From Rostratula benghalensis (lineage: Eukaryota; Chordata; Aves; Charadriiformes; Rostratulidae): a stretch of DNA of 64,000 nucleotides. The notes under the pieces were generated by a model. It made no database searches and was not told the origin of the DNA. It was given only the letters and a program-made list of their open reading frames with translations. The position numbers and the translations under genes were made by a program. Shown in pieces: positions 52,170-64,000 of this stretch (the stretch's first letter is position 1; each line of letters opens with the position of its first letter). Where the stretch lies: the NCBI GenBank assembly GCA_013399305.1, contig VXAI01000013.1, forward strand, positions 3,927,854 through 3,991,853, written 5' to 3'.

Positions 52170-55100
52170 TAAGGGGATTTGGTCTCCAGGCTGCAGAGGC
52201 AAATATTGATTTTCACCTGTACAGGGTACGTAAGTCCAACTCGCTTACAAGGAAATAGCAAAAGGAAATAGGAATCTATACAGCACCTTCTCCAGTTTAT
52301 GTCTGTCAGGTATCTGTTACAATAACAAAATAGTATAGTCACTAGATCTACTGACATATTTAAAATAAAAAACTTGAACATGGTAAGTAAGCTGTTATTG
52401 GAGACTTCACAAGGCTTCAAACAGCGGGGAAGACTCTGCTTACATTAAATACCCTAGATAACTCATGGCTATAAGAATTCTAGTAACTGCATTGTATCTA
52501 GGTACTAAACTTTTAATTATTAATTATTTTTAAAATATTATAATCTTAGATTTTGGACAACCATGCATAATCAGATAAGTGTGATAACCCAATCAACATT
52601 TTCTCCAAGCCAGTCGTAGAAGCTTATTGCACATGCTGAATAGCACCAGGAGCAAGATGGTCTTATTTTTGTCTTGTGTGTGTGTCTGGTTTTCATCACA
52701 GTACTTCTGGGTTCAGTCCTCTTGACAGGTACACCTTTTGCCAACTCAATATGTATGACTTTGTCTCTAGGCAATTCAACAGATCTTTGCCCTCCACAAG
52801 CTTCCGACAGGCCTACTGATATTTAAATCAGATAAAAACTACCCTTTGTGATAAGCAGGCAATGACAATGGTGTCGTTCCTATGGTTGAGTATGAGTTGA
52901 GAGAAGAATGGTATCTGTTTATCTGTTTTGGTTGCCCAACAGTGAAAATAGTAACTTTTTTTGGATTTGAACCCAAACCAGCATATTAAATGTTAAAAGC
53001 CTTGATAACTGTGACAAAGGAAAGAAAATGTGGATTTATATTTTTATGTGACTATCATTGTATGGTGATAAACTATAAAGACTTATTTTTGAAATTTTGA
53101 GCCAACAGGTTTATAAAATCTCCCTTATTTTTATGATTTTTCTTAAACTTATCTTGTTTCTGCAATGCACATCATTTGCAAACCTGATTTAAGTAACTAA
53201 ACAGAGATTATATCTTGCTTGTGACACTGAAGGAATAAGTCAGCATTGTTTGATGAACATGTTGTTTAGTCATTACATATTTTAGTTATGCGGGGAAGAT
53301 AATGTCAAGACTGGAAGGATGTCTTTCACTTAGTATAATTAAGTATCCCAATACCATGAGCAAAGATGCTTTGAGTCATGACCGCAAGAAGCCTTCAAAT
53401 TCTAAGATTAAAAATACTTTTGGAGCAAATCTTTTTTATCATCTGTTTTTGAATGCAGTTTGTCTACAAGTGAAAGCCCTGAGGGTTCAGAACCTTATAA
53501 AGAAAGCTAAAAAGATTTTCCCATGTTTACATGAACCTAATATCTGGGATCCAAAAAGAAATTTTGTAAGATTAGTCATAAAATTTCAGTAATACAAAAA
53601 CGTTAGTTGTCTGTATTTCTACTTGTAATTTTTGGAATGTGACTTTCTCATAGCAGTAGACAAGATTGATATGTACGGTCTCAAGTTTTACTGCATTAGC
53701 AATACCACCTATGATATTCACTCACATTAATACAGAAATCTACCTGTAAAAATTTGTTAATGTAGAATACTCATCATCGCTCTCCTCGAATGGAGAGATT
53801 AACCATTCAGAGAATATATTGTTCTTCTCACACAGATTTGTTATGCTACTAAAAAAAATGTGCTCATTTATTTTCAACAGAAGTAAATTACTTTCCTGGA
53901 TACTGAGAGCTTCTAATATGCTTCATGTAAACAGGTGAATAATCTTTTATCCTAGGCAAAAGAGTCAGTGAAACAAATATTAGTTACGCTCTTTCTTAAC
54001 AACCACAAAGTTATAACATTACTATAGAGATTGCTAGATAAGTTTCTGAAAAATTAGTACTGAAAGATACCATGGACTGACCTTCTGGAAGGTCAGTATG
54101 ATCTCTAGAGTAGGGTCTCTAAAAAGTGGGAAGCGTGGGAGTGAGTACACGGGTTATTGGTCTATTAATTGATGTCACTTACAAATTTAAGTCAGTTCTT
54201 CAGTAAGGCTGTGACCCGTAAACTGCTTGTAAAGCATTTTAAATTAAAATTACTTCTTAAATGTTTTATAGACATAGCATTAATATGGTTGCATATCTTT
54301 GGAGATTAATAGCTCTACAATTACCTGAAATAACCATGGCAACAGAGTAAATTTTCACTGGGCACCAGTTACTCACTAATGGTTGCTGTAATTACAAAGA
54401 AACAAGATAATAAACCCCCAGAAACTATTTGTTATCCTTTGACTTCAATACATTAATTATTGCTATGCAGAAGTGAAGGACTCAGGAATTTCAAGCATTT
54501 TTTCCTTGCTACAACCCATCAGACTTCTCAGTAACTGCTCTGTATTCTGCCCTCTCTTTTCAGCACAAGTTAATACTTTAATGAATAACATAGTATTTGT
54601 TGTGAATTGTATGAGACTGTTTTGCATTCTAGAAACATCAAACAATAAGACATGACAAGGTCAAGAGGCTGAAATAACATTGCTTTGGAAAGTCCAAAGT
54701 TGTGATTCAGACAGGGACATCTCTGCTTGATGCACCTCTCCAAATTTTTTGTGATTATTCAAGCATGACCTGAAGCACTCTGTGCGTGTGTGCACGGTTC
54801 TGTGAGTTAGTTCATGTCAATGTAGACTGTACAAAAGAAATCTAGTTACAAAATATGTTATGGATATTTAACAGTTCCTCTTTGGAGCTATGTCCTCTCT
54901 AAGCATCACAGTTAAAGCTCTAGCTGAAACACTGGAAGGAAGGCCTTTTCTCATCCCTGTCAACTGATAGAAATCAGTATTAGGAAATTCTCTGATATAC
55001 TCTTAATCTGCTCAATTTTTTTAATTATCACACAACTATCACACTCAAAAAATGACAAGGAATAGCTCAATGTCAAATAGGATCTTGTTCAGCAAGATGA

Positions 55101-55355
55101 ACTAACCTCATGGATGACTGAGAGCACATTGATCATACTAAACTGCATGTGAAGGCAAATGTTAAATGGAGTTGAGTTAGAGAAGAAAATGACTCTTACA
55201 TTTTTAACTGAATGTTAATGAACTAATGTCTGTGTCATAATGACAGTCCCAATGACACAGAGTTAAGGATGCAGATAACCATGGCTTTTGACTGTGGGTT
55301 TGTATGTTTGTTGTTTTTTTGGAGTTCCATGTGGTGGTGGTGGGTTTGTTTGTTT

Positions 55356-56040
55356 TTCACAGAATCACAGAATATCAGGGACTGGAAGGGACCTTGAATC
55401 CCCTTGCCAGAGCAGGAACACCTAGATCAGGTCACACAGGAATGCGTCCGGACAGGTTTTGAATGTCTCCAGAGAAGGAGACTCCACCACCTCTCTAGGC
55501 AGCCCCTTCCAGTGTCCCATCATCCTCACTGTGAAGAAGTTTTTCCTCATGTTTAAGTGGAACCTCTTGTGTTTCAACTTGTACCCATTGCCCCTTGTCC
55601 TATCATTGGCTGTCACTGAGAAGAGCCTGGCTCCATCCTCCTGACACTCACCCTTTTCATATTTATAAGCATTAATGAGGTCACCCCTCAGTCTCCTCTT
55701 CTCCAAGCTAAAGAGACCCAGCTCCCTCAGCCTTTCCTCATACGGGAGATGCTCCACTCCCTTCATCATCTTTGTAGCCCTGACCTGGACTCTCTCAAGC
55801 AATTCCCTGTCCTTCTTGAACTGAGGGGCCCAGAACTGGACACAATATTCCAGATGCGGTCTCACCTGGGCAGAGTAGAGGAGGAGGAGAATCTCTCTTG
55901 ACCTACTAACCGTCTCTCTTCTAATGCACCCCAGGATGTCATTGGCCTTCTTGGCCACAAAGGCACAGTGCTGGCTCATGCTTATCCTGCTGTCCACCAG
56001 GACCCCCCGGTCCCTTTCCCTACGCTGCCCTTCAACAGGT
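55356..56040 (-). mobile_element. CR1 LINE 3' part, minus strand, well preserved
   Basis: The plus strand begins CACAGAATCACAGAATATCA, the reverse complement of two ATTCTGTG octamers at the CR1 3' end. The minus strand then carries a 191-codon frame without stop or frameshift, ending in the usual place just before the untranslated tail. The element is 5'-truncated at about 56040 next to a (GGTTT)-type low-complexity tract. Its intact terminal frame and clean octamers suggest it is the youngest CR1 in the window. Confidence 0.95.
55422..55997 (-). pseudogene. CR1 ORF2 C-terminal part, uninterrupted but 5'-truncated
   Basis: An uninterrupted 191-codon frame covering the part of CR1 ORF2 after the reverse transcriptase catalytic centre. 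Visible blocks in order: [20 protein letters not shown], then [58 protein letters not shown], and near the end [15 protein letters not shown]. It lacks the endonuclease and the catalytic FADD region, which would lie upstream of the truncation, so it is a dead fragment despite the open frame. The apparent start is simply the first possible codon in the truncated copy, not a genuine initiation site. Confidence 0.92.
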
Positions 56041-56051
56041 CATTTCCCAAC

Positions 56052-56082
56052 TTTTTGGTTTTGGTTTGGTTTGGTTTTTTGG
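56052..56082. repeat. (GGTTT)-type low-complexity tract
   Basis: Repeated GGTTT/GGTTTT units directly beyond the truncated 5' end of the CR1 copy at 55356-56040. Confidence 0.85.
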
Positions 56083-57594
56083 TAAATCAAATACACTTGA
56101 TATAAGCCCTAGATAGGAAATTGTTTAGTTCTTTTATTTTCTTTGCAATCCATTATTTAAAATATGATTATGTGATAATGTTTTTCTTTGGGTTTTTTTT
56201 TTGTTCATTTTTTTCTAGCCATATGTAAGTTCTATAAAAAAAAAAAAAAGAAGGCTTCAGTAATGCCACAATCCTTAGCATGTCAGTATTAACATGATGA
56301 ATCACAATTTGGTATCCAAGAACTGTAACTATGGTCTGGGTTAGCTAAGGAATGACTAATACCCTTCCTCTCTGACTCAAAAATTTCTATTTGTATTTAA
56401 AAATATCACAGTGAATAGAAGCTGTTGGCAGAAGCTGTGTCAAAACCAGACACCAGGTGCAGTACAGATAGAGACCTTAATGCAGAGTAGCTCCATACTC
56501 ATACTTTGCTGAACAGAGAACTCATGAGGTGAAGACTTCCATAAGTACCTGGAGATGGATGAACAGAATCACAAATAAAAGCTCTGTTGGAGTTGGGACA
56601 GAAATTCCTGTACTAGGGATGTTGCCTGTTAGAAGGACCATTTACTCTCTTTCCCATTTTGATGCCATTTTAACAATTACTCTGAAGATGGTCATTACCT
56701 TTCCTCACCAGGATGCTGTCTTGCTCCCCAGGCTGCTATCACCTGTGGCAAAGCACTGTTATTTGCCTCACATTGGCCTTGGGAATTCTTGCTGGAGAAG
56801 CTGAACAAACTCCCAAAACTTCTGTCCAACAGTAGCTGGAAGTATAAATGGCTTTTCAGATACTCCCTTTTTCTGCAGACATCCCTTGCAGTTTAACTAG
56901 TTCCTGATCATCAGTCTCTGCCTTGATTCCTGTAGTAACGTGTAGCTCTCTTTGATCCACTTCTGTACATTAGCCTCACCTCCATTTGGGCAAGGCTTTC
57001 ACTTAGCTCCACATCTCCTTTTTCTCATATGGTTCAGTATCACAGGTGTTATTCTGGAGTGGAAAAGGAAGAAACCTTTCTTTCTGAAACTGTACAAGCA
57101 CTTGTGAGTTACTGATATTCACTAGAGTTGTTTCTTTATCTGAAACACTTTATCTTAGTGTCTTTTAAATTCTGAAGTCTGCAGAGGGGTGTATGTGTCT
57201 GCTTGGCACAGTTTCATCCTGGACTGAAGTGAGCACTCAGACTGGAGTCTGAAGTGGGAGAGCTGTAACTCATCTCTGCCTTCCCATATTCAGTAAGTTC
57301 AAGATGATGAGAAAAGTCTGGTATCATCTGAAAGACACTCTGTCAATTGATAGGCTCTTACCTGAAAAGTTTCAGAGTGCCAAAAGGGAGATGGAGAACG
57401 GAAACCATGCTGCAAGTCTACCTTTAAGTAGAACCAAGCAGAACTACTTAGTCTACAGGAAACAAGCTACTTACCAAGGGCCAGAGCTCTTAGAAAGAGT
57501 GAGATAATAGAGAAAATAATTAATATTTATATCTATTGTAACAGCACCACTGCTGTAGAATAATGATTCATTGAGGAAGAGAATGTTCATATCT

Positions 57595-57617
57595 CCTATA
57601 ACACACAGTGTTATAGG
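57595..57617. other. Perfect 10-bp inverted repeat, 3-base loop
   Basis: CCTATAACAC (57595-57604) and GTGTTATAGG (57608-57617) are exact reverse complements around ACA. Confidence 0.9.
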
Positions 57618-57746
57618 TAGGACCTGCCTAGATTGGACCTAATGAACACAGCAGGTGACCCCAGTGGAAGTACTGTGAATTCAGTGACAGAGGTCGGTAG
57701 TGCTAAAATAAGTACATCTTTCTGGGACTAGTAAACCAACAACGCC

Positions 57747-57772
57747 AAAAAAAAAAAAGGTTGGGGTGGGGG
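57747..57772. repeat. A12 followed by G-rich tract
   Basis: Twelve A (57747-57758) followed by GG, GGGG and GGGGG runs separated by TT and T. Same general make-up as the block at 33066-33101 but in the opposite order. Confidence 0.9.
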
Positions 57773-60700
57773 AAGATGAAGTGCCACATCACCCTCCCCA
57801 AAAAGTGTCACAAAGCAGATAAAAATGGAGAAGGAAGCATAAAGAGGATCCTCAGTATCTCATGAATCACTGGAGACTGGCTGCTGCTGGAGGTGTACCC
57901 AAGCTCTCCATGACATGTAGTTCTCACATACATATGTCCTGCCTGTATACCTGCTAATTTTTCTGTGTTTCCCAGGGACACATAAATTAGACTGCTAATG
58001 CAGAAGTACTTGGACATTCCTGATGTCCAGTCTCTCTTCTGATCTCTTCCAATAGCACTGTACAACTGCAGCTTCTTGGAAGAGTTTATTTACCTGTAAA
58101 GTCAGGAGAATGGAAAAAAAAAAAATTACTGGAAAATCCTTTTAAACTGTGCATTGTATAGTTGTGTTGCTGGGGACTGGAGGTGATCATGATTCTGTAA
58201 AGAAATGTGTGTCTACTTCAAATGGCATCTTGGCAATACTGAAACAGATAACTTGCAGTTATATTTGTGGTAAAGACTCCTCACACTTTCACTCCCACTT
58301 CCTTCCCAGCATATGTCTGAGCTACTTTTTTTTTTTTTTTTCTTGCGGAAAATCATAACCATGAACTCTTCTCAAAAGAATTACAAGAAATGTGCTTGCT
58401 GTTACTGGTGCTGTGAAATACATTCAAAATGAAAAAAAGTACCCAACATTAACACCTTTAAAATATATGAACATATATGTGATAACATTAAAATTAACAA
58501 TTCCCACTCAAGAACATTTGATACTATCTAGCCTATAATATCATGCAAACAAATATTTATGTATTTATTTACACGTTTGTATAGTTGTTACTCCCCAAAC
58601 CCAACCATCCTCTTATAGTACAAGCTGCTAACTTGTATTAGTTAATGTCATATATCTTTGCTACTGTTTTAGTGTGTTGCTAAAGTAGTATTTATCTTGC
58701 AGTTGAGATTTGTCATCCCTTGATGTTTAAGGGATTGACTTATGTGTCCCCATTGCATATGATATCTGTTCCCAGAGCCTGTTAGCTTTTTTTGACTGGG
58801 TTCTTCAGCTGTGGAACTGAACCAATCTTCTCTGGCACACAATGTATGCCATAGCTTTTAAGATGAAACCTGTCTCTATGGATTTCCTGAGTACAGAATA
58901 AAAACAAGCTGGCTTCTTCCACATATGCTGGTAACACTGAGCTTTTGCGCTACATGTACGGAAATGCAAGCTTTTTCTCTCACTCACTGCCTATGTTCTT
59001 GCCCACAAACACACCTTCCTATCTACTCTCATGTCATTGTGTGGACAGAACTGTCCCTTTACCAAAGGTGAAAGGACTATGAGGTGGCAAGGGAGGTCCA
59101 AATTCATTTTCTGTTCCTTGGTGGTTCCTATCCCATCACAACCTCCTTTGTCACTGTACTTTCCTAGGACTGATGGATGTTTCTGCCAGTGCCATGATGC
59201 TAATACCTGCCTTGCTTTAGCACCTTCCCCAGCAGTGAAGAATTTAATCTACATCTCCCACCCCTCACAGTTAGCCCTAGAGTAAGGAAAGCCATTCACA
59301 CAGCATTACCCCTTCCTTGAGAAGACATGTGAAGGCAGAGGCATAGCCTCGCTGTGCAGCGAAGAATGGAAACGTCCCAGGCTGGGAAATACAAAACTAC
59401 CTTCACAATATTATGTCACCATAGCAGGACTGGTGTGTACCAATTTTAATTCTTTATCTGGCAAAATATGAAGTTTAATCCATGATGTGGTTGTATTACA
59501 GGTATACTTGTCATCTGTTACTAGGTTCAAGGTGCTGTAAGGAGAGGAGTCAAGAGTTCCATCCTTTCATATTCTGGTGCAAGTATTGCCTGTTAGAGGA
59601 TATGAACAAAAATTTCACCAGTGTAGGGCACTTGCTGAGAATGACCAATGGTAGATGATCAGGAAGAGAATCTTTGGAACAAAGAAAATTTAGAAGAGTA
59701 CTTCTTCTCTATCTTCTTCCTGCAATTAGTAGCTGAAGGACTGCATGAACCAGAGTTGAATCTAGATCACTGCTTTTAATAACCACTTACAGACATACTA
59801 ATGAATGATGGGGCAAATTGCTTTTTAACATAACTACTGTTGGCTGCAATCACAGAGTCTCATCTTCAAATTTTATGCATTTTAGGGTAAGTTTTATGAG
59901 ACATCATGTCTCTGCTTTTTTGCTTTTGCAAGAAGTTCTAACATATTTTGGAAGGAAAAGAGTACTACTTGTTATTTGTTACTTCTTTAAATACTATGTA
60001 CTCATGATACCCACTCTGACTGGTGTTCTTATGCAGGGATGGAATTAACTGTTCCTTTCAGAGAAGTACACACTCATTGTTCACTGTGATGAGAATCAAG
60101 ACATCAAATAAATGATACCCATCTTTACACAACTAAAGTTCTTGTCCGGCAGCTTCAATTATATAAAGTTGTACTACCTGACCTGGAATTGATTCATATC
60201 AGTTTATTTTAATACCAAATTACTTACTTTCTTTATAAGCTTTTTAGTGGGTACCACCATAATTTATAGCACATATGCTCATGCTCCAAATCTGTATATA
60301 ATTAATTTCCTGTAGCACTCTCGTTTGTTCTGTTTTGTACATTCATACACGAACAGACAAAATCTGCCCTGTGGTAAGATAATGCCTAAACATGGGCATT
60401 GAATGCCATTTCAAATACCTCAGGGTATCCATCTGGCTTCCAGCTGCTGCTTTGGAAAGGCATGGATTCTCTGTCATGTGTATACTCTGCATATCTCTGT
60501 GGATGTCTCCAGTATCTTAGGATATTTAAAATGTCAATAAATGTCTATGTTTAGAGCAACTGCATACAATTCTGTTTTATTGTCCTAATCTTGAACTGAG
60601 ACATTTAGAGTAAGCATAAAGTCTTTTCAGATTTTGAATAGGTGTAAGATAAACATTGTTTATTATTTTAGTAACCACATTCCTCATTGTTTGAAAATGT

Positions 60701-63700
60701 CTACAGTATGGAGATTGAGCAGATACTGGCTTCATTTCTCAGAAACCTTATATAATTTGATACAGTGTGCATTCCTTCTCTGACTGCCAGCCTAACATTC
60801 AGAAATCACATTTTGTTATTTCCAATTTATTTATTTATAATTCTCTGGGTTTTTGTTTTTGCTTTTTTTTTTTTTCTTTTTCTGATTTACTCTTTCTGCT
60901 GATTCCATTTCAACCTTCTATTTCATTTTTCTTAGAGAAATTCTTACCAGTGACAAATTTCTTGTTTAATTTTACAAATGCATACTTCTTCTCTGGGAAC
61001 TCTCAGCATGGAAAGTTCAAATGGTTACTCTCCCTCTTTCTACTTTACTGAGAACAATTTAATTCATGCACATCTCTATAGTATTTTTTTTTCTTTTAAC
61101 AGATAATTAAAATGAAATGCTAATTAAAAAAAAAAATTTGAACCTCTAATTCTAGCACTTGAAACTAATTGTATAAATTAATGAAATAAGGATTGATCCT
61201 ATAAAACTGAGTCTTCCATTAAAGTCAAATTCTAACAGATGGTGCGTTCTGAAGTTTTTGATTCACAACAGTTAACTGTGTTACATTGTACAATGAACTG
61301 CTTGACTTCCATTCACCTAAACATACCCTTGAATCCACGCTGACTGCATTAGGATTCATAACAGATAAAATAGCCTATATGGAGCAGCTCAAAGGATGAA
61401 GACTTAGTTTAAATAAATTTCATTTCAGTTTAAAAAAAATGAAATTAATACAAAGCCACTGAAATCTTGTGAAATGACAGATGTGTAGCTGCTATCAGAC
61501 TTTGTAATGAAATCTGCTACACTAGACTCAGGATATTCTGTAAGTGGCAGTTGTGGAACTTAAGAGCACAACCACTTTGCTCCACTTTTGTTAAGGCATT
61601 GAAGTAGCAGTGCCTCATAATAAGTAAATTTTTATTAAAGGTTTTCATATAAGAAAAGTCCAAGGTTGTTGATTCAATTAAACAGATTTTTTTTTTTTTA
61701 AATAAGGTTCACCACTATTCTTAATTTAAGATCTGTTACAGATTGATCACTTTAATATGCATTGGCCACTACTACACATGAACTTGTGGCTTTCCAGTCA
61801 TTCCACTTCTTTTCCACCATTTGACATGAAAAGACAACAACTTCACTGGAAGACATCTGGACAAGTGTGCTCCATAACCTCACAGAGAACTAATATTACA
61901 GTTTGCATTAGGAGCGGGGATGTTTTGGATTCATGTGAAATGTAACTTGATAAAATAGACAAAGGGAGGATAAGGTACTTCCAGAGCAGCATCTTCGGAA
62001 TATCAAGGTACTTCTTTAAGGATTTCTTCAGAAGAATGTGAATTTTTAAGTTCAGTGAACAAAGGACCTGGCATAAAACAGTTGTTTATCAGAAAAAGTC
62101 CTCCTTGATACTAGTGTAAGGCATTAAAAATTCAAAAGGATCCATCCTGAATTAAAAACCTCATGCTTACTTTTTTTTTTTCCTTCTCTAAATAACATTT
62201 CTTGCTCATTAAAGCTGCATTTTGAAAGGCTCATAAACAGCTGAGGTCAGAGACACATTGCTTCAGTGATGTTTAGCTAATGTGCTGTTTAACACTTAGA
62301 GTTGTTTAATGCTGCTGGTTGTAAAGTGGAAAGGAGGAGGGAGAACTTCTTTCAGTGCCAGATTATTACTTTATATCTACAATAAGCAAATGTGTCCTTA
62401 GGCTTAATAAAATGTAACATTTTTTTATGCCATGGATATGGATTGTCTTCAGATGAATAGTAACTGAACTATTCTACAAAGCATCCTTCTATAGAGTTCA
62501 TAGAAGATTATTTATTTAGTTGGACTTTGGAGTGATTTTGGAGCAGGATCCTTTTATTAATCATTCAGTGTTTCAAAGGGCCTGGTATGCAATACAGCAA
62601 AAACTTCAAAGCTGTTAGGTGACCACATCATAATTACAGTATATACAGCTGTCAAAAGGATGTCCACTAGTAGACAAATGCTTATGTTCATGACTTGAAA
62701 AACTGAAGGCACCAACAATTTGAGGAGCACAATCCAGTATTTCTTTGTCTGTATTATGACATCATTGGGTGCAGGTACAACTCTGCTGTCAGGACAATGG
62801 AATCACTTTGCTCTGTGATGTCTTTGAAGGAGTAGAAGAATGAATGGAACTCTGCCTCTATGCATTTGTCACTTTAACTTTTCCCTTTTGTCCCTTTTGG
62901 TTAAGTAGTTTCTGTAAAGAAAAATGAACACTTTCACCTTATACTAACCATGAAACTGAACTGCTGGACTTTCCTTTACAGACTGAGGTCATTAAATAAG
63001 CTACATTTTCCTATTTTAACTTTATAACTGCAAGAGTCTGTAAGCCTTTTGAACAATACTTCATTGTGAAATTTGAAAATTTCCTTTCACTTTCCTTCCA
63101 TTTATCAGTCTACATTTATACATCAGGAAAAAGAAAAAAATATTCTAAAAGTATTCTGTAATTATTTCAAAATAAGTTAACATGCTTATATATTAAAAAA
63201 GGGGAAAAAAGGGATTGGCACAAAGGAAAAATGAAGAAGATGAAGGTTCACACTTGATTTTACATAGTTAGCCAAGCTTATTATGTATTCTTGAAATTCT
63301 ATCATGTACTTGTGTTCTATGCATCCAGAATATACTAAAATATTTGCTTAAATGGTGACAGATACAGATTGAAGACAATTACCTGAGTCAATCATGGGTT
63401 AAAATATGCATTGCAACCTAATCACACAGAGAATAAAATGTGAAAAGGCTCAACCTTCCCACTGCACTTTAACAACCTTGTTAAATGATTGTTGAAAAAT
63501 TATGGAAAAAGAGACTATTAAATTAGTGAAACTATTTAAAAAAAACCCAAAACATGGGCAGCTTTGTATTCTCTGAGGTGGTCTACACTGTCCTGTTACA
63601 GGAACACTTTTCCTAAGCAAAAGTAACATCTTTCTTATAGTGGTGTGCAATAACATTGTTCCTGGATGAGGATATCCAAGTTCGTTCTCTAAGATAAATA

Positions 63701-64000
63701 ACATAGCCAAGAACTATTCAGTGTGGTTTCCCAAAATCTTTTTAGTTAAGCTGAAATTTACTTAACCTGGGCTCACTATCTGAGGTCAGTATTGTATTCT
63801 GTATTACTTTCTCTTCACAGTGTGTTGCATTTAGGTGTATCAGCCAGGTCCTAAATGATCATTAAGTGGAGCAATTAAATACACTATGTCTTAAACTAGA
63901 ACTAAGATGCAATTCCCTGTAATGGTAATGATACAGTAGAAGTGTATGTGGCAGTACAGTGCCAGATATCCAGAGTGCTCAGTTCTGCATATCTGGTAGT

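Larger units (their letters stand above)
47986..55355. other. Non-coding intronic stretch
   Basis: Very AT-rich first kilobase, then ordinary intronic DNA. Contains a T12 run, G-rich tract and (AC)n at 50531-50598, a (TTTTG)n repeat at 52123-52169, and a TGG-rich stretch just before the CR1 at 55.36 kb. The frame at 53302-53592 (96 codons, plus) has no recognised domain. Confidence 0.55.
8699..64000 (+). other. GRM8: GRM8 intron, 5' part (at least 55 kb)
   Basis: No continuation of GRM8 coding sequence was found after the donor at 8699, so everything to the window end is inferred to be one large intron. GRM8 is known to have very large introns in vertebrates. The stretch contains five CR1 copies, one possible decayed coding copy, an assembly gap and simple repeats, described separately. 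An independent gene nested in the intron cannot be excluded by eye, but no multi-exon coding signal was recognised. Confidence 0.7.
56041..64000. other. Non-coding intronic stretch to window end
   Basis: Low-complexity GGTTT tract at 56052-56082, A-rich runs near 56236-56249 and 58111-58123, an A12/G-rich block at 57747-57772, a hairpin at 57595-57617 and T runs near 58326-58341. No exon, RNA gene or further transposon recognised; short open frames such as 56529-56804 and 59031-59285 lack known motifs. Confidence 0.55.

Noticed and set aside
53302..53592. 96-codon plus-strand frame with a basic composition
   Set aside because: Checked as a possible next GRM8 exon or a nested gene; it has neither the expected SAGTPVTF start nor any known motif.
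1..64000. CRISPR array, operon, phage or other prokaryotic system
   Set aside because: No regularly spaced repeats and no dense coding; splice sites and CR1 elements show vertebrate intronic DNA.

Overview
The window reads as vertebrate nuclear DNA, most likely from a bird. It is AT-rich and nearly all non-coding. It carries five CR1-type LINE copies, and those whose 3' end can be read end in the octamer-like ATTCTGTG tail rather than poly(A). There is no sign of Alu, L1 or bacterial-type gene packing. The only confident host coding sequence is one 201-base exon of the metabotropic glutamate receptor 8 gene (GRM8) at 8498-8698 on the plus strand, flanked by consensus splice sites. The rest is best read as two GRM8 introns: the 3' part of one (1-8497) and at least 55 kb of the next (from 8699).

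Layout. 1-8497 is intron with a 44-bp tandem duplication and a perfect 24-bp palindrome. 8498-8698 is the GRM8 exon, followed 119 bases later by a strong 11-bp hairpin. 12655-12836 is a short plus-strand CR1 3' fragment. 20657-21194 is a candidate decayed coding copy of unknown origin. 22704-23008 is a 305-base run of N. 26029 to about 26915 is a minus-strand CR1 in which the endonuclease part is joined directly to the C-terminal part, with the reverse transcriptase core missing. 41747-42085 is a minus-strand CR1 tail. 46493 to about 47985 is a 1.5-kb minus-strand CR1 with most of a broken reverse transcriptase. 55356-56040 is a minus-strand CR1 with an uninterrupted 191-codon terminal reading frame. 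Between them lie simple repeats, G-rich tracts and long stretches with nothing recognisable.

Nothing here supports an operon, CRISPR array, RNA gene or new multi-gene system. The points most worth a second look are the internally deleted CR1, a four-tract G-quadruplex motif at 50549-50578, the unidentified decayed reading frame at 20.7 kb, the frame-preserving GRM8 exon with its in-frame intronic tail, and several perfect hairpins. Boundaries of repeats were judged by eye and are approximate.
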